Positions 44,471-55,700 of a stretch of DNA of 64,000 nt are shown piece by piece. Positions within the stretch are counted from its first letter, which is position 1. Each line of letters starts with the position of its first letter. Under the pieces are notes generated by a model. It ran no database searches. It worked only from the letters and a program-made list of their open reading frames with translations, and was not told the DNA's origin. Where the stretch lies: assembly GCA_030490835.1 (NCBI GenBank), contig CM059972.1:7470264-7534263 (forward strand), in the 5' to 3' direction. Origin of the DNA: Annona cherimola. Its lineage: Eukaryota > Streptophyta > Magnoliopsida > Magnoliales > Annonaceae. The position numbers and the translations under genes are program-made.

Positions 44471-46914
44471 CAAAAGCGTCTTGACGGTGAATGACAAAGT
44501 GCCGGACACCCCTTTTGGCATTGACCTAAACACTCTTTTTTTTCTTTTTTTTTTCTCTCCTTTTTTATTTTTGTTTTTGTTTCTCTCTTTCTCTCTTTTT
44601 TTTGTTTTTGTTTGTTTGTTTTTTTTGTTTTGTTTTTTTTTTTTTTGAGTCACTTCGTAATTTCTGCAAACTCATGAAGTTTCTTCTGGGAGAGTGGTCC
44701 TTTTTGAAATTTTGTGGACTCGCTAGCTTGTTTTGCACTAGTCTTGAATATGGATGATTTCGCAATTTCTAAAGATGGCGGGGAGCTTTCTGCAATTTTA
44801 ACCAATTTTAGGGTCTCTGATGGGGGTTTTCCTCTTCCGGTTGCTCTTTCTCTTCTTCGCGTCTACTGCTAGGTGCGCCGTCCGCCTTCTCCCCTTTCGG
44901 CTGCTGCCGCTACTGGAATCGCCGTCGCTGCTGCTGTGCGGTCGCCGTTGCCGCTGTCGTGCTACCATTTTTCTTCTCCGGCGACGATTGGATTGCGCCG
45001 CTTGGTGCTGCTGTCTTCTAAGTCTCCGACTTCCGTTCGTCCTCCTTAGCGTCGGCCGTCGGGGTTTGTTTGTTGCCCAGGTAGTCTTCTCCTCCTTGGC
45101 CGCTGCCGACGCCCGCCGACTTCTCTGCTTTTGGTCGCTGTTGCCGCCACCAGAGTCGTCGCCGCCATTGCTGAATGTCGTTCTGTGGCCGCTGGCCTGT
45201 TGCCGCCGCTCTTTATCTTTTAAGTCTCCGGCTGCCATGGCTGCCTGCTTAGGGAGCGCCGCCGTTGCTGCTGCTGTTATTGCTATCGTTGTTGCTGTGC
45301 CGCTGCCTTCATTATCTTCTCTCTCGGCGTTGGTTACTGCTGTCGGGGTTTCTTCTTGGTCGCCGGCTTGTTCGTGCGGGACGCTGCCGCTACTGCTGTT
45401 GCAGCCCGGCCGCCATTCTCCTTCTCCGGCCATTGTTGCTACCATTGCTGCGACTGTTGTGCCGCCGCGCGTGCCTGGGCGTTGTTCTGTCTTCTCCGGC
45501 GAGCTGTTCGAGTGAGGCCGCTGCTGTCCGCGGGCTGTTGCCGAGGTTGCTGCGCTGCGTCGGGGCTTGGGTGTTGCCGGCCATTGCTGGGCTCCGGTAA
45601 GTTCGTTTTTTTAAAATCTTTTTCTTGCTTTCGGTAGCCCGTTTGTGCCAAGGATTTGTCATTTGATTTGCTGACTTGCCATTGTTGGGATTTCTGAAGT
45701 ACTTACAGCGGCTCGTCTTGGACGAGTACTTTCTCTTCTCTTGGCTTGGCTAATTGTTTTCCTTTCTGCCTATTATAATTGAGCCAGTATTTGGAAGCAG
45801 TGGTCTCCGCATTTCCTTCATTGAAATTTGACGTGGGCGGCGCTTCCCATTTCTTACGGCGGATCCATTGCTGGGATAGAAGATAGAGGGTAGCCCATAT
45901 ATGCCTTTGTCTTTTGTCATGTGCGCGGGTATCCTCTTCGTGTGACCGCTTGCCTTTTGTGTTTGTAGTTGCCGTAATAACTTCCAGAAAGGAATATGGC
46001 TTGCGTTCTTGAGATAGAGCAGTGCGGCTTAGACTCAATGAGCCCGGTGGATCGGCGGATATGCCTATTGAGATTCCGGATGATGCAGCAGGACTTGGCA
46101 AGAAGGCTTCATCCTCAAAGGCTAGGGCCGCGGTTGCTGGCGGGATGCGTCGGAGATACTCCTTCATCTCTTCTATTTTTGGCCAAATTGTATTTTTTTG
46201 TAAATCTAAATGCTCGGGTATCCCCTTTTTTTATGTAAAGCCGTGTGAATACCGGCTCATTTTTTGGAGGATGTGTCTGTATGATTTGTTGCCTTTGCGG
46301 GGTATGGATCTTGTAAAATTCTTCTTCTTGACATCCCTTGTAATGCTTTGATCATTTGTAGGCCGTAAGCCGTTGGAAATTTTGCATAAGGGCTGTTGTG
46401 TATCCATTATATATATAGACCTAAAAATTTTTCAGGTCTGTCAGCGTCCTCCTTGATTTCTGCGATCCGCCTGCTGAAATCCGGATTTTGCGAGTACATT
46501 TCCGTACCCCCCGGATTTTACGCGATTTTTCCGCGATCTGCGCTGCTGACATCCAGATGTCGCGCGTACAGTCCGTACTTTCCAAATTTTGCATGATTTT
46601 GTGCGATTTTCTCATCCGTCCGACTCAAAATTTCTTTCCCATATTTTCTGCACTTGTCCTTCAAGGCTACGGGGTTGCTACGGGTGTCTGGAAGTTTGCC
46701 TTGCGAGCGGTATTGTGGAACGCATAAATTTTTTAGATCGTCAAAGCTTGTTTCCGGCAACAACAGTTCAACAGTTATGGATTGCCCCCATTTTCATAGA
46801 GAGTGCAGAAAGGTGGATGTCGTCCTTTTCCTCATGTAGCTTTGCCTCCCGGGTCCCAAACTTTGTTTGAGACAAGATGAAATATAATGTAAAAGTAATA
46901 TGTGTCCTTTTCTT
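44471..46914 (-). other. Element A 3' internal region, GC-rich low complexity, no pol
   Basis: From 44530 to 44650 the plus strand is a T-rich tract with CTTTTT and GTTTT repeats. From about 44820 to 45600 the DNA is made of GCC/GCT/GTT triplets and gives long spurious frames on both strands (Arg/Ala/Ser-rich or Leu/Arg/Cys-rich). A minus-strand frame at 45703-46167 (about 154 codons) is not recognisable. Reverse transcriptase and integrase, expected between gag and the polypurine tract, are absent. At 46417 the phrase AGACCTAAAAATTTTTCAGG reappears in similar form at 49529 in the leader. Confidence 0.55.
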
Positions 46915-48609
46915 TCAGAACCGCCTGCCCCCATGCTTCGGGATGGTATAGATGTATTTTTCTCCACCTTTTGCCCTTCGGCCTTCGTTTGTAATTTTTC
47001 GCTTATAGCTTGAATTTAATGCTTCTCTGGGATGTGGCTTTGATAGGCTGCCCCCATGCTTCTCTGTCATGCCCCAGCCTTTTGCTTTTTGTGCGCTTTT
47101 TGCCCTCTGTGAAATATTGTCTTCACTTGTTGTTGGCATTTTTCCTGCCAAGCTTGATGGAAAGATTATCTGGTAGCCATTTTGAACTATACCTTGTGGA
47201 TGTGTTGATGAAGATGCATTTGTGACTGTGGGTTGATATATGATGGTTGTGTGCCCTACGCATTCTGCGGCTTCCGGGGCTAACCTTGTTTGCTGTTCGA
47301 CTTCGTCGACATTGCCTGTGTTGATGATGGTTTGTTGAGGCTGTTTAGATGCATCTGCTTGATTGTCTGTGTGAGGGATAACTTCATTTATGACTTGTAG
47401 ATGATCTCTTCCATTTAGCTTTTCTTGTGCAGAAATTTTTTGAAATTTGTGCTCTTTGGCTAGCACCTCCTTTTCTGAGGTGTTTGTCTGCTTTGTTGAT
47501 AAGATTAATATTTCACCTTCCGTGTCCGGGCATAGTTGTGTAGATGATGATGACTGCTTTGGAGGGATACTAGGAGTAGAGGTGTAAGGGGCTTTGAGGT
47601 TCTTTTCTGCATTTTTAGGCTGCGGGCATGTTGGTTAGTTGACTGGAATGAAGACATTTTGCGGGGACAAGTGAGGCAAAGTTGGTTGACTTGCTATCAT
47701 GAGTGGAGTTCCTGGGTTTGTAGGAAAAATATTGGAGGGTGTTCTTTGAACAATAGGGGATTTATGTAAAATAAGATTCTCTTGCATAGGCTTGGCGGGT
47801 TTTTCCAATAAAATGACAGGCTCGACGCATTTTCTTTGAAGGGTGATAGGGTTGACATTTCGGGCTTGTAAAACAACAGGAGCATCATGGGGTTGGACTT
47901 TTGTTATGAAAATAGAAGGGTCAAAGGTTTTGGCATTACCCTTGACAAAATTGACTTTTATGCCGTTGTCCGCTATTTGAGATGTTTGTCTTGCTTGTTC
48001 ATGATAAATAGCATTCCCTTGTTGTGGCCATGGAGAGATGGTGCCATGTCTGATTCCCGCCTCTACTTGGTCCCCGGCTTGGAGGAGTTGAGTGAAGTTG
48101 ACATAAGGGTGAAAGATGAGGTAGTCCGAGATGCTCGGGTATGCTGAGTTGATGATGATGGAGATTTGCTCGTCCAACGGCCATGGGCTTTTCATCTTTG
48201 CCGCCAAGGCACGCCATCTAGCCACGTATTCTGATAATATTTCATCCCCTTTTTGCTTGAATGCTTGGAGATCGGCTCTTTTGGGAGCCATGTTTAGCTT
48301 GTATGAAAAGCGGTCCATGAAGGCTAAGAAAAGTTGTTCCCATGTTTTAATTAACCGGCAATCAAGTGATGTGTACCACTCCAACGCGTCTTTCTTTAAG
48401 CTATGTTGAAATAGCCTTATCAAGACTTCTTCGCTTTTCACCAAGGGGTATAGGATGCTGCAAAAGGCCTTGAGATGAGCCCTTGGGCATGAGTCTCCTT
48501 CATATGCGGGTAGAGCCGGTATCTCGAACTTCTCGGGTAGCTTGATGTCGGGGAATGAGCATAGAACTTCTATTTTGGCCGAGGGTAGGCCCTCCCCTTG
48601 ATGTTGTCA
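46915..48609 (-). pseudogene. Element A gag-like polyprotein, one in-frame stop
   Basis: A continuous minus-strand frame from about 48609 to 46915 is broken only by one TAA at about 47635. The N-terminal part has the Ty3/gypsy gag core: FEIPALPAYEGDSCPRAHLK, then SLKKDALEWYTSL, TWEQLFLAFMDRFSY and YVARWRALAAKM. These are the usual landmarks of the retrotransposon gag domain of plant Tat-type elements. The C-terminal half after the stop is Gln/Ser/Thr-rich and unassigned. An upstream TGA at about 48609 and a related short frame at 48647-48838 suggest that the original start is lost or frameshifted. No zinc knuckle or protease follows, so the element depends on others for replication. Confidence 0.75.
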
Positions 48610-49189
48610 AATTCGCTCCTCCATTTTCTTTCAGTTGGTTCTGGAGTTAGTTCTTGAGGTTTTGGATTTTATTGCGGCCTTGTTCTAAGACCACCTCCTT
48701 TTCTTTATAGTGATCGTTCCTTGACTTGTGGGAAGATAGTTGAGGTCTTCCGTCTTGCTCCATGTTCGGGTTTTGAGAACAAAATGGTGGTGTAGCCGTA
48801 GTCTGGTCACCAATTAGAGGTTGCCTCATGTTTGACAAGCCTTCTTCTACTTTTGCATCCTCTTGTCCATGGCCGCCATATAAGCTTCAATGGACCGTTC
48901 GAGCTGGTGATCCCGATCTTCATGGCGTGAGGATTGCTCGAACTCCATCCTAGCTGCTCTCTATTTGATAACCACGGCGCTTCGATCCACGATTGACTTG
49001 TTTCGCCTTCAAGCTATGGTGAAGAACCTGAGCAATCAATAAAAGTGATTAGTACTTGTAAACAAATAATAAGGAGATCAACCTTTGGATGGATGCTTGC
49101 AAGTCCAGGTCCTTTTGTGTTCTTTGCAGATTTTATTTATTTTAAGTTCCACGCGTGAGAATGTTCGAGGTTCACGGGTTGTGTTTGCC

Positions 49190-49345
49190 TGAGGCGTCTC
49201 TGGAAAAGTGACCAGTTCGCTTGAAGCGTGTCTGGAGAAGGGACCAGTTCTCTTGAAGCGTGTCTGGAAGAAGGGACCAGTTCGCTTGAAGAGTTTTTGG
49301 AGGGAAGACCAGTTCGCTTGAAGCGTTTCTCGAAGTGTGACTAGA
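49190..49345. repeat. Tandem repeat in element A leader, ~33-bp unit, four copies
   Basis: Units share GACCAGTTCGCTTGAAGCGT and TCTGGAGAAGG-like sequence, with starts about 32-33 bp apart. They lie between the primer-binding site and the gag frame, in the untranslated leader. Confidence 0.75.
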
Positions 49346-49684
49346 AAACACCCAGGTTATGAAAAAAACATGATTTTTACGTCGGATTTTTTTTAGCATT
49401 AATTGATTTTATATCTGCCGGAGGTCGTTCATTTAGGCTCGTTTTGTGTCTGGACAGTTACGAGTTAATACGCAATGGTTTACCCCCCTTTACGAGCACT
49501 TTCCAGTTTATGAGCTGAACGCCTCTAGACCTAAAAACTTTTCAGGTTTCTGCGTGATTTGGGCAGAAATGCCAGAAACTCGCTGCCGGAAGACAGAAAA
49601 GCTCCGGGAACTCGCTGTTCAGCGAGGGAGAAGCTCCGATTTTCAAGTTTCTATCCCCCTTGTGCCCGATGTAGACCAGCAACG

Positions 49685-49705
49685 CCGTCCCTAGTGGAGT
49701 CGCCA
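49685..49705 (-). other. Primer-binding site of element A
   Basis: Three bases after the LTR end, the minus strand reads TGGCGACTCCACTAGGGAC. A TGG start next to the LTR is the mark of a tRNA primer-binding site. This sequence resembles the TGGCGACTC-type sites described for plant Tat/Ogre elements. It defines the adjoining LTR as the 5' LTR of element A. Confidence 0.75.
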
Positions 49706-50050
49706 AGCTATAGCACCCACCACAAGTGTTACGATGGGCTCGGAATGGTTTCCCGGGCCTTAGAATTCTAGATCGTGTTGGACAGCGACGTGGGCTTAGT
49801 TTTCCTGCATCCACATGAAGTAAAACGCGTTAGGCTTCACGCTTTTTAGAAAGGTTGGCGTACGGGCGTTTTTTCGTGAGTTCGGCAGCATAACGGCTAA
49901 GACGGGGCTTTCCGTACACGGGTCAAGTCACAAATCCGGCAGCATAACGACAGCGTATTATGCTGGAATCCGTGGATCCGCGTGCACCCGCCTTGCCGGG
50001 GCGTTAACTCAAACACGCACGCAAAAATAAAGAAAAAAAGGAGTCATCAC

Positions 50051-52034
50051 CAGTGTTATTAAAACTGGTCCGGACCGGCCGGTTCGACCGGGAACCGCTC
50101 CCCAATCCGGTTCGATAGTATACGGTTCGGTTCAATTTAAATAAACCGTAAAAAACCGTCGAACCGGCGGTTGGACCGCAGAATACGGTCGAACCGGTTT
50201 GACCGGTTCGTTCGAAAAATAAAGGAAAACCAAAACAAGCGCAAGGGCAACTGGGCAATCGGGCATCGCACGGGACGACAAAAGCACAGAAGTTAGAAAC
50301 TCCTCCCAAATTCGAAAATCGCCTCAGATCTCGAATCTCCGTTTCTTGCAGTTGCAGAAGCTTGCCTCTTCTCGTCCGGCAGGCAATCTGCAGCAAGCGA
50401 GCTTCGTCTAGCCGTGAGCGTGACGCCGTGAGCAGGGATCAGTTTCTTCTCCGTTTTAGGCGTTCAGATCCACCGGTTTCAGCTTCTCCATTCTATTTCC
50501 TCTTCCCAGCAGCTCCACCGTTTCTGCCTCTTCTCGATTCTGTTTCTTCTTCCCGGCAGCTCCACCGATTTCAGCCTCTTCTTGATTCTGTTTCCTCTTC
50601 CCGGCAGCTCCATCGATTCCGGTTTCAGATTCTTCTCTATTCTGTTTCCTCTTCCCAGCAGCTCCACCGGTTTCGGCTCCACTGTGCCGATCACCAGCCA
50701 ATAAAATCCACGGGTCAGCGATGAGCTTCCTCTCCAAACCTCGAGATGCATGAATCTGTCCACGATTTCCCTAACTCAAGGAACCGACGGATAGATTAGG
50801 CAGCCAGGGTCATTGTCACGCACCAACGTCATTTTCTTCCAATCCAGCAACCAGCATCCTCAATCCGGTGACGCTCCTCAATCAATTGCTGCTTTGCAAC
50901 ACACCAAGCGGCAGTGAACCTTCCCCAACACCCCCACCATTGGCTAGCAGCTACACGACGCCTTGAACCTACCCTCGACAGCACCCGCGATGTTTCTACC
51001 ATCGTAACGGCAGTCGAACCAATCCACTATCCTCCATTAGATCAGCAGTACTTGTTCCGTTGCGCTGAAAATTCCCTTCTCTTTGACCTGAAAAACCCAT
51101 TCTCCTCACTGGTAACCAGCCAGCGTCCCCAATTTCAAACGCCAAGCCGACCGCTTGATTGGAACTGCACCAGATAAATTGGTGACATGAAATCCTCCAG
51201 CCGCATCATCTATAGATCCTGCACAAATCGATTTGAGATTTGCAGCTTACATCGCTGCTAACAAAAGCATCTATACTTCCTTGCCGTCCTAACAGCACCG
51301 AGTGAAAAAGGGCCCCCGTTACATGTGAGTGATTTTGTGCCCTCATTTCATTTTTAAGATATTGATGCAAATTTTAATTAATTATATACAATATCATATT
51401 TTTTGCTTGGAGACTAAGTTTTATTGTATTCATAAGTTATATTTGTTTACAATAAATATATTTATATATAAATTAGGAAAAATTCTTAGAACTATTGTAA
51501 CAATATAAGAATATGGATTTTGCGCTGTGCAATTGTGTTTTGACATCTCCTAAGATAAGAACATCAGTCTCCGTCTTACCTTTTTTACTAAATTGAGGAT
51601 ACAATTCTGCTGGGATTGCGTAGAGCAGGATACTTTAAAAATCTGTGTTTGATTAGAATGATGCATTTAATGATTTATAGACTTCTAAATTTTTTTTTTG
51701 CTGAACATAGGAGATATTCTTGATTTTCATATTATTATAGGTTATTTAATTATTCAAAATTTCTTATTATAAGTTTTTCAGGTCAGTTAATGTAATTAAT
51801 TTTTTAAAACTCGCTCTTAATTTTTTCATGCATGTTTTGTTCTTATATTGTGGTCCTTAAAGTCTAACATATATATTTAGGATTTATAAAAAATATAATT
51901 TTATCAATATATTTATTTAAAATTTAAAAAATTTAATATTTATAACATCATAAATATGTCATGCTGACGTCATCGGTTCGAACCAGACCAGTTCCTTTAC
52001 CGGTTCAATCACCGGTTCGGTTCTGACAACATTG
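50051..52034. mobile_element. hAT-type non-autonomous element 2, inside an LTR
   Basis: Ends are CAGTGTTATTAAAACTGG and, reverse-complemented, CAATGTTGTCAGAACCG. The flanking 8-bp sequences GTCATCAC (50043-50050) and GTCGTCAC (52035-52042) differ at one base. The intact LTR has GTCACCAC at this point, so the insertion site is confirmed by comparison. The subterminal regions carry the same GGTTCGAACCGG motifs as the element at 40146-41870. The two are relatives with different interiors. No transposase is present. Confidence 0.9.
50455..50690. repeat. Tandem repeat inside hAT element 2, ~48-bp unit, four copies
   Basis: Each unit contains TCTTCCCGGCAGCTCCACCG followed by TTTCNGCCTCTTCTNGATTC-like sequence. 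Spacing is 47, 48 and 53 bp. The repeat lies in the GC-richer interior, where it produces spurious repetitive open frames on both strands. Confidence 0.8.
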
Positions 52035-52090
52035 GTCGTCACTGATCTTTAAAGGGAGATCAGCCCTTGTTTAAAGAAATAAGGCACTAG

Positions 52091-52790
52091 TTATACAGAG
52101 TTCGGGTTCCGGCCTTCGGGTTGAAGAAAATATGGAGAAATTTGGTTTGAAATTGGATCGAGGCTCATATTTTCAAATTTGGTTTGAAATTGAGCCCTTG
52201 GTTCTGTCGTTCCTCGTCCATGACCGCGCCCTCGACCACGACCTTGACCTTCCATCTTCTCACCCTTTGAGAATATGTCTGTGCTTACTGGGGCGGGGGG
52301 AGCCTGAGATACCTCCTGCTGACCTTCGCGTGTGGTCGCTTCAACTGCTTTTATTGATGTGTTGACAGCAGATGCCAAGTCATAATACTTAGCATCAGAG
52401 TAAAATAATTCTGCCGTTGTGAATGGTTTATGGTCAGCAAAAATTCTTTTTTCGACTCCATCCTTGCAGTACTTGAAGCATTGATGCACCGTTGATGCGA
52501 TGATCTTATTACTGTGGAGCCAAGGCCTTCCTAACAGTAAGTTATATGAGGTCGGGGCATTAATCACAAAGCACGGGATTTCGGTGCAGAAATCTTCTAT
52601 GCTTAGTTCCAACTCAATCAGGCCCATGGCCTTTTGAGTCCCTTGATTAAACCCGTGAATCACCACACTAGTGTCTTTTAATCTGATGGAGAAATTCCGA
52701 TCCTTCTGAGTGTTCGAAGGGGCAGGATATTAATTGCAGACCCGGCATCGATCATGATTCTGTTGACCGGTTCACCAGCTAGGTTGCCCG
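52091..52790 (-). pseudogene. Element B aspartic protease, frameshifted and truncated
   Basis: After the gag frame the minus strand encodes a retropepsin-like segment. The active-site triad context is MIDAGSAINILPL (about 52755-52716), the flap region follows, and then LLLGRPWLH, the conserved motif of plant Ty3/gypsy proteases. A 2-base insertion near 52785 breaks the link to gag, and the stretch between 52716 and 52666 needs another frame change. Downstream the frame has a GRGRGRGHGRG linker and then runs directly into LTR sequence at 52141. Reverse transcriptase and integrase are missing. Confidence 0.75.
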
Positions 52791-55700
52791 TAACGTATAA
52801 AGGTCGGTTTGATTAATGTCTCCAAGCAACATATCCTCATCAGTGAATGAAATGACCTCATCACATTCAGCAGCGTCGACCAGGTAAGCAAGACGGACAT
52901 TTTCATCTGTCAGAGCACTCACCAGTGCATCCCTGGCTTCTTGTGACAACTGCAAGGCATCGTAAATACTGAGTCGAGCAGGGAGTCGCTTCAAGTGTCC
53001 AAGGACATCATAGCTTACTGAGGATTTTCGATGATCGGCTGGTATGTGCTGCTCTGGCTGAGTACGATTTTCTTCTGCCGGGGCTTTACCCTTGTTTTCT
53101 GGTGTGATTCGACCAGATCGAAGAATTGCAAGAACATCTTCTTCAACTTGCACCATATTGCAAGAGGCAGAGTCCTGAATGTTTGTAGCCAATGTTCGTA
53201 GTACATCTGAGAAAAATGGCTGTATTTTTGGAATTTCAGGAAAATACCCACTCATTGACTTGATGCACTGATGAACCATGATTCCTTCTTTATCGAATTT
53301 TTGGTTGATTATTCTGCAGTTTATCCATCTCAAAATGTAGTCGTACTGAGATTCTCCTGATAGGGGGTGCATAACTTCTATCATCTCTGTAGGGAACTCT
53401 GTCTCATATTCGTGGAATCTCAGGATAAACATATCAACGAACTCTTCCCAAGAACCAAATGCTTCTTCGGGAAGCGAGGAGATCCAGAGAAGGGCACAAC
53501 TGTCATGGGCCAAGCTCAAAACAAAGTGCCCGAGTGCAAACTCTTCTGTTTGCCCCATTTGACAGACCGCCAGTGAATAATCGAACAAGTGCGGCAATGC
53601 GTACTTATGATTCTCGTGGAATAACTGAATATGCGGCCAATCATAGCTTAACTCCCTAGTTAAGAAAGGGAACACTCGAAGAATGGGCGCATCGTTTAAC
53701 TGCAGCACATGCAGAACTTGGAGTTGATTTGTCCTCCCAAAACCTTCAGCGTCGCTAAAGATTGCCTCTTGTTTGAAGCCTTCATTGCCGACCCACCGGA
53801 TTGCCTTTATGAAAGTTTTAGCTCCAAAGGTCTTGTACCCATTGTCAGCCGGAGGGCACACCGCATCCGAAAGGTACTTCGTGACCATTTCAGGTTCAGA
53901 CAACCATATGGCCAAGGGATCACTCCATGTACTGTCTCTGAGATAATTTACGTAATGAGCAGTAGACTCTTGACTGTATTGTATTTCCCTCAAGTAATTA
54001 CTAGGGAACTGCTCTCTTTGCCTTGACAGGAAGCGGACCAAGAATGCATCTATCAAGATGACCCACTCGGTAATTTCTTCGATATGATTATCTTGGTACC
54101 AAGACATCACTGATTCCCTCAGTGAGTACCGGAAATATTCCACTCTGGTTTCCCAGGATGCTGGCAGAAGTCGAGATTCTCGCAAATACGTGATGATGTG
54201 GTTTACCGGTGACATCCCAACTTCAAACTTGGTGTAGTTAGGGATATGTACCGAGGCAGTTCTTCGCCGCTTTGCAGGCTTGGACGCAGACGCATTTATA
54301 TGATAGCAAGTTTCCGTTTCTCCTTTGTTGCTATGTAGGTCCCAAAACGGACCATCCTCGGGGAACTCACGTGGAGTTATATTCTGTAATTCCTCGAGAA
54401 CGTATCTTTCTTTTACTGGTCGAGGTGATCTACCAACAAGCCGTTGATAGAACGGGAGTAGCAACTCGGGCTGCAAAAAGTCCATGATCAGGCTTATCCC
54501 TTATTCTTTTGTCTTCTCTGCATAAATTTTTGAGACATCTTTTTGTCCGTCTTAGGCTTGGTGGTTTTCGAACCACTTCCCAATCACCTTTTTCTACCAT
54601 CTCAATTGTCACAACATTTGATGAAGCTCGCGCTGGAGGACTGAGTTTTATAATCCCCTTATCGATATAATCTTGCAATATTGCTTGGAGATCCCAACAC
54701 TTCTTAGTGGGGTGACCGACATATCGGTGGAAACTGCAATATCGCTGGTGAGAAGTACGTCCAACTTCTTCTGGCCTTTTCGGGGCGGGCAACTCAAATA
54801 GCCCGGTCGACATGAGATGCTGGAATAGCGTCTCCACGTCATCTTCCCCGAAGGCGTATTGGATTTCCTCTCTTCGGAAGGGTTTTGCAGGCTGCTCTTT
54901 TGCGGGCGGCTTTGCTTTATCCGGCTGCTTCTTAACCTCTGTAGTGTTTGCAGAGGTCTCTCCAGTTTTCTTCTTCTTGAACATAGTAGTTGTGGATGAC
55001 TCCTTCTTCCAGGCTTTTTACTGAGACAACAAATACTCTTTTCGACAAGCTTCTGTGGCCAGGGCCTGAAATGTACTTAACTGTTCATTCATCAGCAATG
55101 AGATTTCTGTCTTGATGCCGTTTCGGCAAAGATTGACCTTCATTGCTTGAGATAGGGGTGCTTGACATCGGTTAGCGGCCCTTTGCCATCTAGTGATGTA
55201 ATCTTCAACCGGCTCGTCCTTCTTTTGGGACAAGGTAGATAATTCCGATAGTTGTACTTCTCGTGTAGTATCAACGAATCAGGAGGTGAACATTTCTTTC
55301 ATCTCTTCCCATGTTCGAACTGAGCCGGTTGGGAGAGATATGTACCACTGGAAAGCATCACCAGAAAGAGTATTGGGAAACATTCGAAGACAAAAATTTG
55401 AATGGTGCGCCCAGTTGCCCATGGCATAATGGAATGATGCCAAGTGCTTTAACGAGCTCCCAGTCCCATCGAATTGAATCTTTGGTGGCTTCAAATCTCT
55501 AGGTAGCAGCTCCGCTTCAACCTCTGGGGGATAAGGCCTGTTGATTGTCGTTGTAGGGACCCCAGTGAGTTGAGGTGCCTGTCGACGAAGGCATTCGGCC
55601 ACAAGCTGATGTACCATCTCCTTTTGTGCAATAAACCTGGGTGGAGACCCCATGGGTGTGCTTACCCGCGCGTCTTGCGTTCGAGGGGTATTGATACGTA

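Larger units (their letters stand above)
49709..52141 (-). mobile_element. 5' LTR of element A, 3' part only, split by a hAT element
   Basis: The segments 49709-50050 and 52043-52141 together align with 43316-43754 of the complete LTR. The junction to element B is at about 52141, in the phrase AATATGGAGAAAT. The LTR end has mutated from TGTAGC to TATAGC. Differences at the start are almost all CG to TG or CA changes (CCGCCGCGAGCG versus CCACCACAAGTG). Confidence 0.8.

Noticed and set aside
44820..45515. 231-codon plus-strand Leu/Arg/Cys-rich frame
   Set aside because: Open because of GCC/GCT triplet repeats; the opposite strand is open as well and neither shows a domain.
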